Origin: Sphingobium sp. EM0848
GTDB lineage: Bacteria; Pseudomonadota; Alphaproteobacteria; Sphingomonadales; Sphingomonadaceae
Assembly: GCF_013375555.1 (NCBI RefSeq)
Contig: NZ_JABXWB010000005.1
Location: 1,321,001-1,385,000, forward strand
Length of the DNA stretch: 64,000 bases
Reading direction: 5' to 3'
In this document: positions 35,536 to 41,960 of the stretch, piece by piece
How positions within the stretch are numbered: the first letter of the stretch is position 1
Layout: the number at the start of each line of letters is the position of its first letter
Made by a program: the position numbers and the translations under genes
The notes under the pieces: model-generated
What the model was told of the DNA's origin: nothing
Seen by the model: only the letters and a program-made list of their open reading frames with translations
Databases searched by the model: none

Positions 35536-35558
35536 CGTTTATGGGCGGGCACTAATTA
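35536..35558. repeat. IS right terminal inverted repeat
   Basis: CGTTTATGGGCGGGCAC followed by TAATTA; mirror of the left end at 33863-33885. Confidence 0.8.
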
Positions 35559-35630
35559 GAGCGCGCGCTGCGCCAAATCGGACGCAGGCTGCCCACATCC
35601 TTTGTCGCCGTATCGCTTTGAGCAAGCCGG
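35555..35630. repeat. Alphaproteobacterial intergenic repeat, copy 2 (degenerate)
   Basis: AGAGCGCGCGCTGCG, AAATCGGACGCAGG and TTGTCGCCGTATCGCTTT follow the order of the 22398-22520 copy, but the AACCGGTTCCCACTTTT half is missing. The IS right end joins it directly, so the IS inserted at or beside this repeat. Confidence 0.55.
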
Positions 35631-35656
35631 GGTCATGTGCCTCCGGCTCGACCACT

Positions 35657-37966
35657 TTAATTGAGCGTCACGCGAACTTCGCGAAGATCGCCGCTGAACG
35701 CAGCCGTTCCCTGCATCGAAGGACTAATCGCCGCCTCGCCGTTGCGCCCGATGGTAAACATGTCATACTCGCTGGTGAAGGTCGGCGGCTCGAAATAGGG
35801 AATCTCCGCTTCTGCAACGACCGTTCCGTTCAGACTCAGTCGTCCCGTGCCGCTGCCTTTCTTGGCTGGGTTCGCCACATAGTCATAGGCGACCTCCACC
35901 TTGCCGGTCGGCAGCGACGTCGAGGCGACAAGCGTTTGCCGATGGGCGCCGCCACGGAAGATATTTTCGTAAACCACATGGCCATCCCGGACATAGAGCA
36001 GGAAGCCGCCCTGATTGCCGCCGTCGGCAAGGATCACGCCTTCAGGCGGCTGATCGCCCACGACGATGTCCGCCGCGATCCGATGCGAGCGGCTGAAATC
36101 GGGCGCTTGCGATGCCGGCATGCGCTGAAAACCTGGCTGGAATGTGAAGCTTTTGCGGCCATCCAGCAATCGTGGCTGCTCGCCCCCAAAACCATTCTTG
36201 CCGAACGAGTTGTTCAACGGAAAGACATTGTTGGCGCGCGCTTCACGGTCGAACAGCGCCTGCATCTCACGCAGTCGCACAGGCTCTTTGGCGGCGAGAT
36301 CATTGTTCTGGCTATAGTCTACATTGAGATTATAGAGTTCCCAACGGTCCTTGGAGAAATCTTCGCTGCGCTGGTAATTCCATGGCACCGAATGCATCGC
36401 TCCGGCCCACCAGCCATCCTTGTAGATGGCGCGATTGCCCATCTGCTCAAATATCTGGATATTGTGCCGTGAGGGCGCCTTGGGCTGGGTGAAACTATAG
36501 GCAAAGCTCACCCCATCCATCGGCAACTGCAGGACGCCATCGACCGTTTCCGGCACCTTGATGCCGATCACATCATAGAGGGTCGAGGCGATGTCGTTGA
36601 CATGGGTGAACTGGGTGCGCAGCCCGCCGTGCTCCCTGATGCCCGCCGGCCAGGATACGATCAGCGGGCTGGTCGTGCCGCCCAGATGTGAACCGACCTG
36701 CTTGGTCCATTTGAACGGCGAAGAGGTCGCCCATGCCCATCCCGCCGAATATTGCGCGGCGTGGTTCGGCATGCCCAGCTCATCGACCCGGCGCGCCCGT
36801 TCCGTGTCAGAGGCGGCGAAACTGTTCAGCCCGGCGATGTCGCGCCCTTCCGGCCCGCCCTCCGCGCTCGCACCATTGTCGCTCACGACATAGAGGATGA
36901 TGGTGTTGTCGCCGCCCGGCGCGGCGCGCACAGCGCTGACCAGGCGATCGATCTGGGCATCGGTATAGGCCAGGAACGCTGCGAACACTTCCATCTGGCG
37001 CGCATAGACCCTCTTCTGATCGGGCGAGAGATTGTCCCAGGCCGGCAGTTCCGCAGGGCGCGGCGTCAGCTTGGCATTGGCGGGAATGAAGCCGAGTTTC
37101 TTCTGCCGCGCAAAACTCTCCGCTCGCAGCACGTCCCAACCTTTGTCGAAGCGACCGCGATATTTCTCGATCCAGTCGCGCGGCGGCTGATGCGGCTCGT
37201 GCGTGGCGCCGGTCGCGAAATAGAGCATATAGGGCTTGTCTGTCGCCAGCGCATTATGCGTGCCGATCCAGGCAATTGCATCATCGGCGAGGTCGGCGGT
37301 CAGATTATAACCTTCGGCAACGGACCGGGGCTGCGCGACCGGGACAGTATTGCGGTAAAGCGCCGGATTGAAATGGTCCATCGCCCCGGCCATGAAGCCG
37401 TAGAAATAATCAAAACCCCGTCCCGTCGGCCACCGCTTGAACGGTCCGGTGGGGTTGATCTCGAAATAGGGCGTATTGTGCCATTTGCCGAAGGCGGCCG
37501 TGCTGTATCCATTGTCTTGCAGTACCTTGGCGAAGGTTGCCGCATCGTCTCGTAGCACGCCGTCATAGCCGGGATGGGGGCTGGCGGATTCGCTCACCGT
37601 GCCGAATCCCACGCGATGATCGTTGCGCCCGGTCAGCAGGGCAGCGCGCGTCGGCGAGCACAGCGCGGTCACATGGAAATTATTGTAGCGCAGCCCTTCG
37701 CCCGCCAGCTTGTCCATGGCCGGGGTGGGGACCACGCCGCCAAAGGTGCTGGCGGCAGCAAAGCCGACATCGTCGAGCAGGATGACGACGACATTGGGTG
37801 CGCCCTTGGGAGCGACTGGCTCACCGATCCATTTCTCCTTGGTGCCGGCCACGGCGATTCGGCTGTCGGCGCTCTTGACCTGTTCAAGTACCTGCGCTCG
37901 CACGCCGGGCGCCAACAACGCCAAGACCAGACTCGCAGAGGCAAGCAACTTTCGCGTGGCGTTCAA
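35657..37966 (-). CDS. Arylsulfatase (FGly type), secreted
   Basis: About 769 aa, paralog of the sulfatase at 28392. A signal peptide (LLASASLVLALLAPGVRAQ) directs export. Active-site features: VVVILLDDVGFA (Asp pair), formylglycine motif CSPTR (Cys103), AFGKWHNTP and DNGASAEGG. A beta-rich C-terminal domain of ~160 residues closes the protein. The start is probably TTG 37966, because GGGAGG lies 5 nt upstream; the in-frame ATG at 37987 lies upstream of that site. It is divergent from the double-TetR regulator across a region with a perfect 14-bp palindrome. Confidence 0.92.
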   Translation of the reverse strand: MNATRKLLASASLVLALLAPGVRAQVLEQVKSADSRIAVAGTKEKWIGEPVAPKGAPNVVVILLDDVGFAAASTFGGVVPTPAMDKLAGEGLRYNNFHVTALCSPTRAALLTGRNDHRVGFGTVSESASPHPGYDGVLRDDAATFAKVLQDNGYSTAAFGKWHNTPYFEINPTGPFKRWPTGRGFDYFYGFMAGAMDHFNPALYRNTVPVAQPRSVAEGYNLTADLADDAIAWIGTHNALATDKPYMLYFATGATHEPHQPPRDWIEKYRGRFDKGWDVLRAESFARQKKLGFIPANAKLTPRPAELPAWDNLSPDQKRVYARQMEVFAAFLAYTDAQIDRLVSAVRAAPGGDNTIILYVVSDNGASAEGGPEGRDIAGLNSFAASDTERARRVDELGMPNHAAQYSAGWAWATSSPFKWTKQVGSHLGGTTSPLIVSWPAGIREHGGLRTQFTHVNDIASTLYDVIGIKVPETVDGVLQLPMDGVSFAYSFTQPKAPSRHNIQIFEQMGNRAIYKDGWWAGAMHSVPWNYQRSEDFSKDRWELYNLNVDYSQNNDLAAKEPVRLREMQALFDREARANNVFPLNNSFGKNGFGGEQPRLLDGRKSFTFQPGFQRMPASQAPDFSRSHRIAADIVVGDQPPEGVILADGGNQGGFLLYVRDGHVVYENIFRGGAHRQTLVASTSLPTGKVEVAYDYVANPAKKGSGTGRLSLNGTVVAEAEIPYFEPPTFTSEYDMFTIGRNGEAAISPSMQGTAAFSGDLREVRVTLN

Positions 37967-38028
37967 TGGGTCCTCCCGGCGTTTCATTCTCGTGGATCGA
38001 GCGCCACATGTGTAGCTATGTCGGATTG

Positions 38029-38042
38029 GTACCGATCGGTAC
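38029..38042. promoter_or_regulatory. Palindromic operator, probable TetR site
   Basis: GTACCGATCGGTAC is a perfect 14-bp palindrome in the divergent region between the sulfatase (37966) and the double-TetR gene (38155). Its size and position fit a TetR-family operator controlling one or both genes. Confidence 0.65.
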
Positions 38043-38154
38043 GGGACCTGTCAACAATATCCGTTTGACTGCGCCGCATCACGTCCCTTCGGATGGACAT
38101 GGTTTTACCGAGGCGCTATTCGCACCGCTCCGGAGGAAGGCAGTCACTTCATTC

Positions 38155-39411
38155 ATGACAACAGAAATCGACAGACAGACCCGGATCCTCGATGCCGCTG
38201 AACGCCACTTTCTCGCTGATGGATTTGAGCGGAGCAGCGTAGAATCCATCGCCAAGGGCGCCCATGTCAGCAAACGCGAAATCTATCGGGATTGGAAAAG
38301 CAAGGCGGATCTGTTTGTTGCTGTTGCAAGCCGGATATTAGCTGACAATGATGTCGATCTTAGCACCGTCCACCCACAACAGGATGAGATGCGGTCGGTG
38401 CTCGGTTTCCTCGCGCGCCATTTGCTTGACCAGTTCGCCAGCGACCGTAGCCGTGACATATTTCGTGCAAGCATAGCCGCTATTCGCGATTTCCCCGATG
38501 TGGCGAACGACATTCACAACAGGCGCCTGACTGCCTGGGTTCAGTTCGGCGGCTATTTTGAAAAGTTGATCGCTGACGACAAGATTCGGGTTACCAGCGC
38601 TGCCGCTGCCGCCAATCGATTCGGCAGCCTGTGCATTGAAGGCCTGCGCTATCTTCTCAGCTATCCTGCCCCAACAGAGTCCGTGCAAACCGTGCATGGG
38701 GCAAGAATGGTCGATCTATTCCTCAACGGTTATCAGGCAGGTAACCTGCCTGTCGATCCGACCGAGGAGAGTGCACTCACGACCTGTGCTGCACCCCTTG
38801 AAGCACGCACGCCGGTTGAAATCCGCATGTCTCCGGAAAAGCAGTCCATTATGTCGGATGCTCTGCTGACCGAATTTCTTGAGAAGGGATATTATCACGC
38901 CAACTTCGCGCAGGTAGCGGGGGCAATTCACGCCAGTAAATCAAGTATCTACAGGCAATTCGGTAGCAAGGCAGGCGCCTTCGAACAACTCGTAAAGCGA
39001 CGTGTGCAGCAGTTGGCTGACATGGAGCCATTTTCGCTGAGGTCTGGAGAAACGCTAAATCAGACGCTGGTCCGTTTGTGCCGAAATATTCTGGACAGGC
39101 ACCTGGCGCCGGAGAACATTGCCATCATCCGGGCGTTGATCGAGGAAAGCCGGACATTTCCTGGTCTTGGCCAGATTTATTATGAAAGTCGTCTGCAACT
39201 GACTACTCGTGATCTGCGAGCGGTGCTTTGCAAATATGAGGCTGCCGAACCCGACGACTTGGCCATCAGTGCCTTCCATATCCTGGCGACCTACGGCTCT
39301 CGATTCATCGCCTTTCCGACGCCGCCAGAGGAAGACGAACGAGCTGCGCTGTCCGCTGAAGCCGCCTCGATCTTTCTAATCGGAGTTTCAGGAAACCGCC
39401 ACAGCATATGA
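38155..39411 (+). CDS. Double TetR-family regulator (two TetR units in one chain)
   Basis: 418 aa, about twice the usual TetR length. Unit 1 HTH at residues ~9-53 (RILDAAERHFLADGFERSSV, VSKREIYRDWKSKADLF) is followed by a ~150-residue helical ligand domain. Unit 2 begins ~residue 227, with HTH ~231-277 (ALLTEFLEKGYYHANFAQVA, ASKSSIYRQFGSKAGAFEQL) and its own ligand domain. Both HTHs look intact and differ in sequence, so this is an established fusion rather than a fresh duplication. The frame is open upstream to 37966, but MTTEIDRQTRIL is the natural start. GGAGGAAGG lies ~15 nt upstream, rather far. It probably represses the divergent sulfatase. Confidence 0.85.
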   Translation: MTTEIDRQTRILDAAERHFLADGFERSSVESIAKGAHVSKREIYRDWKSKADLFVAVASRILADNDVDLSTVHPQQDEMRSVLGFLARHLLDQFASDRSRDIFRASIAAIRDFPDVANDIHNRRLTAWVQFGGYFEKLIADDKIRVTSAAAAANRFGSLCIEGLRYLLSYPAPTESVQTVHGARMVDLFLNGYQAGNLPVDPTEESALTTCAAPLEARTPVEIRMSPEKQSIMSDALLTEFLEKGYYHANFAQVAGAIHASKSSIYRQFGSKAGAFEQLVKRRVQQLADMEPFSLRSGETLNQTLVRLCRNILDRHLAPENIAIIRALIEESRTFPGLGQIYYESRLQLTTRDLRAVLCKYEAAEPDDLAISAFHILATYGSRFIAFPTPPEEDERAALSAEAASIFLIGVSGNRHSI

Positions 39412-39539
39412 AGTTTGGGATCCTGTTGACGGCACAGCCCATGCATCCAACGGAATGAAGTTCGGTGGCCAGATGGTTACATCCGTTCTGTCGTAAATAT
39501 CCGGGGCAGGCGCGGAGTGTTTTTTGAAGTGGTAAATTA

Positions 39540-39945
39540 TGTCGCGAGGCGACTGAACTAATCGGCGAGCGACGGATTTCGGGCGTCATGGCCTTCCATC
39601 TGTCCCTTGCGGCTCATGTGGACAAGTTTGATGCAGTTTTCATGTACTGGCTCTGTCGGACCTTGAGTGGCATTGCCTGCGATCGAGTTCGCATCTGAAC
39701 CTTGGCCCGACAGCGGCTGGCAGCTTCCACATTGGTCGGGTTTCCATCGATGGTGACCTGATCGGGAAGACCATGCCGCGCATAGGCCCGCCAGCAGAAG
39801 CGTTTCGCATCGCCAGGATTGCGGGTGGACGAGAACAGGAAGTCGACCGTGGCGCCGCTCTTGTCGATGCTCGGCGAGCATTTCCTCCAGATCCCGCAAG
39901 CTCAAGGCGTAGCTCAGCTATTGGGAAATCGCGCACAGTTTGGCG
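39540..39945 (-). pseudogene. Decayed IS6-family transposase
   Basis: Minus-strand fragments in shifting frames match IS6-type transposases: LSLRDLEEMLAE; DKSGATVDFLFSSTRN; ARHGLPDQVTIDGNPTN; LKVRQSQYMK; and HMSRKGQMEGHDA near the end. The large middle part holding the first catalytic residues is deleted, and stops interrupt the frame (for example at 39557). It is a non-functional relic. Confidence 0.72.
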
Positions 39946-39979
39946 CTGCTGTCGGGCCTGCACCTCCGACAATCTCCTG

Positions 39980-40231
39980 TGGGGGCATAGTCGATCTGAA
40001 ATCTCGCGACATTGAACCGGGTTCCCTGTCAGAATCATTTCGTCCCACGATGTCATTGAAGCAAGGGCCGTGGCAGATGCGACCCTTCGTACCGGCGTCG
40101 TATCGATCGCCCACGGCTGGGGCGATGGAGCCGGGGTGAACGTCAACATGCCGATCAGCCTCAGCGGCACGGACCCCATCGATGCAATGCCTGTCATGAC
40201 GGGCTTTGGCGTCAGGATCGAGCCGATCTGA
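39980..40231 (+). pseudogene. 3' remnant of a molybdopterin oxidoreductase gene
   Basis: The plus strand encodes DLKSRDIEPGSL, then after a frameshift near 40026, VRIISSHDVIEARAVADATL, RTGVVSIAHGWG and PIDAMPVMTGFGVRIEPI before TGA (40229-40231). This is the pattern of the C-terminal molybdopterin-dinucleotide-binding domain of formate-dehydrogenase/DMSO-reductase-like enzymes. The catalytic domains are absent. It adjoins the IS6 relic, suggesting an IS-linked deletion. Confidence 0.62.
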
Positions 40232-40263
40232 TTATCTTTTCGGCCTTTTCAGTCGGCCTCGGG

Positions 40264-40293
40264 GCCGATGCAGGGCTGAAGCCCTGCATCGGC
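40264..40293. terminator. Strong hairpin after the VOC gene
   Basis: Perfect 13-bp stem GCCGATGCAGGGC/GCCCTGCATCGGC with a TGAA loop, 8 bp beyond the stop of the minus-strand gene at 40301. It has no T-run. Confidence 0.6.
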
Positions 40294-40300
40294 GACCGGA

Positions 40301-40813
40301 TCAGTTGACGCTCCCCGCTGCGAGGGTTTGCTGAGCCTTGATGATAGAATCCATCAGACTCGGCTTATCAAGAGCGAAGGGCAGCTTTTCCATGCCACCA
40401 TAGGGATTTGCGAAGCTCGCAACCTCTTCTGGCGAATTGTCGGCATAGACTTCCAGTTCATGGCCGTCAGGATCGTAGAAATAGACGCTCTTCGTCACGC
40501 CATGATTGACGGTATAGGCAATTTCGACGCCCTCGCGCAGGAAGGTGTCATAGGCCTCTTGCAGATCATCCTCATTGCGGAGACGAAACGCGAAATGCAA
40601 CATTCCGATCTCGTTGATCTTGGCCTTGTCAGCCTGAGAACCGATTTCCGCCAGCCCCAGTTCATGATGGTCGCGTCCGCCCGCCGACAGGAATATGACG
40701 CCCTGAATTTCGCCCATCACCTGCAATCCAAGGATGCGGGTATAGAAATCGCGTGATTTCTGCATGTCACGAACGCTGATGACGACGTGAGCCACCCTCT
40801 CGATCTTGATCAT
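40301..40813 (-). CDS. VOC-family protein (glyoxalase / extradiol dioxygenase-like)
   Basis: 170-aa protein with one VOC pair of modules. RVAHVVISVRDMQKSRDFYT places His9 on the first strand; HELGL and LHFAFRL supply further His candidates, and PDGHELEVYAD carries the terminal Glu. This His/His/Glu set fits a metal-dependent enzyme such as a small extradiol dioxygenase or a glyoxalase. The C-terminal ~35 residues (GGMEKLPFALDKPSLMDSII) are an extra helix. A single gene with its own terminator hairpin. The substrate is unknown; the catabolic surroundings suggest a diphenol or a CoA ester. Confidence 0.83.
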   Translation of the reverse strand: MIKIERVAHVVISVRDMQKSRDFYTRILGLQVMGEIQGVIFLSAGGRDHHELGLAEIGSQADKAKINEIGMLHFAFRLRNEDDLQEAYDTFLREGVEIAYTVNHGVTKSVYFYDPDGHELEVYADNSPEEVASFANPYGGMEKLPFALDKPSLMDSIIKAQQTLAAGSVN

Positions 40814-41338
40814 TGTTCTCCAGCCTTTCTCAATTCCGTTTCCGCTTGATACAGCGTGTACATCCGCTCTGTTCCGTGCCTCATCCTCTCACTGCACTCG
40901 TCGCCTCGAGTGCCAGGAGGGGTGGTCATTCGTTCGCGCCGTTGCCCATTTGCTCCAGTAAGCCTCGTCAAATACCGGTGTGGTTGCTCAAGTCATGCAA
41001 TCGCAATAAACAGAATGATCTAATATTTATACATGCACGCCTCGTGACACGTCAACCGTTTTCGAACGATTTCTCCCAAGCAAATGCCAATGCCGAAGCG
41101 GAACACCAGTATCATTGGCGTTGAGATGTCGCACGGCCGGCGACTGGCCGCCGAATGAGTGGGTGGTAAGTGCCGGTAGCCCGGATCGGAAGGCGGCGGC
41201 ATGGGGCGTGGGTCTGCTTGCGATACTGCCGACTATTGCGGCTTAATCAACCCGGTCAAACCTGAGGTCGCCGCGGCTATGTCGAAGAACCTGCACTATG
41301 CGTTTTGGCGATGAGCGAAGGCGAACGCAGGCTTACGA
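40814..41338. other. Gene-free stretch
   Basis: No convincing coding frame, RNA or repeat was found in about 525 bp. Short frames on both strands lack ribosome sites and family motifs. The stretch is somewhat AT-richer around 41000-41110 and follows the decayed region, so it may be further eroded sequence. Confidence 0.5.
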
Positions 41339-41360
41339 AAGCCGCAGAAGTCTGCGGCTT
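41339..41360. terminator. Hairpin with T-run, probably bidirectional
   Basis: Stem AAGCCGCAG/CTGCGGCTT with loop AAGT, followed on the plus strand by TTTT. It lies 14 bp beyond the stop of the minus-strand gene at 41374 and would end that transcript. Confidence 0.6.
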
Positions 41361-41373
41361 TTAGCTGTCTTGT

Positions 41374-41610
41374 TCAGGCGGGGCTGTTGTCGAGCAGCGG
41401 ATAGCGCATCCGCCAGTCATCCAGCAGCGTCTCGACCGCCGCATTTTCCTGAAAGGTCCCGCTCGGCGTGGCGGCCCAGTTGCAGTGCGGATGGGTTTCG
41501 CGCGCATAGAGCCGGATCGGTCCGACCACCCTGCGCCAGTGATGCTTGCTCCGACCGTGGTCGCGCACCAGGCGCGCCAGGATCAGGTCGATAAGCTTGT
41601 CAGCCGTCAT
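41374..41610 (-). CDS. Hypothetical protein, 78 aa
   Basis: Small basic protein (TADKLIDLILARLVRDHGRS, RETHPHCNWAATPSG, ending RYPLLDNSPA). No recognised domain, signal or membrane segment. Start ATG 41610 has AAGGA 7 nt upstream and overlaps the preceding small gene by 11 bp, so the two are coupled. It ends before a hairpin terminator. I do not recognise a function. Confidence 0.62.
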   Translation of the reverse strand: MTADKLIDLILARLVRDHGRSKHHWRRVVGPIRLYARETHPHCNWAATPSGTFQENAAVETLLDDWRMRYPLLDNSPA

Positions 41611-41803
41611 GATCGTCCTTGTCCCCACCCGACCATTGGCCGGGCAGCTCCAGATAAGCCTCCAGTTCCCGCCAGTGCCGGTCCCATCCGGGGCCGCGGC
41701 GTTCCTCCGGCACATGGGCCTCCACCATCCGGCGCGCCCGCGCCACGACATTGTCGGCGGGGGTGCGCAGCCGGTCGAGAATGGCCCTGATGCCGTCCGT
41801 CAT
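41600..41803 (-). CDS. Hypothetical protein, 67 aa
   Basis: Small protein with a helical start (MTDGIRAILDRLRTPADNVV) and an acidic tail (GGDKDDHDG). ATG 41803 is preceded by GGGGAAAG. It overlaps the 78-aa gene at 41374. Both are downstream of the TonB receptor gene but separated from it by a strong terminator, so they form their own short transcription unit. No function recognised. Confidence 0.6.
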   Translation of the reverse strand: MTDGIRAILDRLRTPADNVVARARRMVEAHVPEERRGPGWDRHWRELEAYLELPGQWSGGDKDDHDG

Positions 41804-41906
41804 GCGCGTTTCAACTTTCCCCGGGGCAGGATGCGGGCGGATCGGTCCCCTATGCGCCAGTGAATGCGGCGGGGCAAGATGCAGCCGATGCCCGCCAATA
41901 AGGAAA

Positions 41907-41936
41907 AACCCCGCCTCGCATAAGCGAGACGGGGTT
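41907..41936 (-). terminator. Rho-independent terminator of the TonB receptor gene
   Basis: Arms AACCCCGCCTCGC and GCGAGACGGGGTT around ATAA, one internal mismatch, followed on the minus strand by TTTTTCC; 25 bp beyond the receptor stop. Confidence 0.82.
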
Positions 41937-41960
41937 CCGTCGCAGCAAATTCCGTGGACT

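Larger units (their letters stand above)
33863..35558 (+). mobile_element. Complete insertion sequence with 23-bp terminal inverted repeats
   Basis: The left end 33863-33885 (TAATTAGTGCC, then TGCCCATAAACG) matches the inverted right end 35536-35558 with one mismatch. The outer TAATTA is itself palindromic, so it can be either part of the repeats or a duplicated target; the element is therefore 1.68-1.70 kb. One transposase gene fills it; the 215 bp between its stop and the right end holds no other gene. Confidence 0.85.

Noticed and set aside
39558..39905. 115-codon minus-strand frame as a real gene
   Set aside because: Parts match IS6 transposase in different frames; the single frame itself mixes true and shifted sequence, so it is a relic.
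40813..41202. Short frames in the 40.8-41.2 kb gap
   Set aside because: No ribosome site, no motif and irregular codon use; treated as non-coding.
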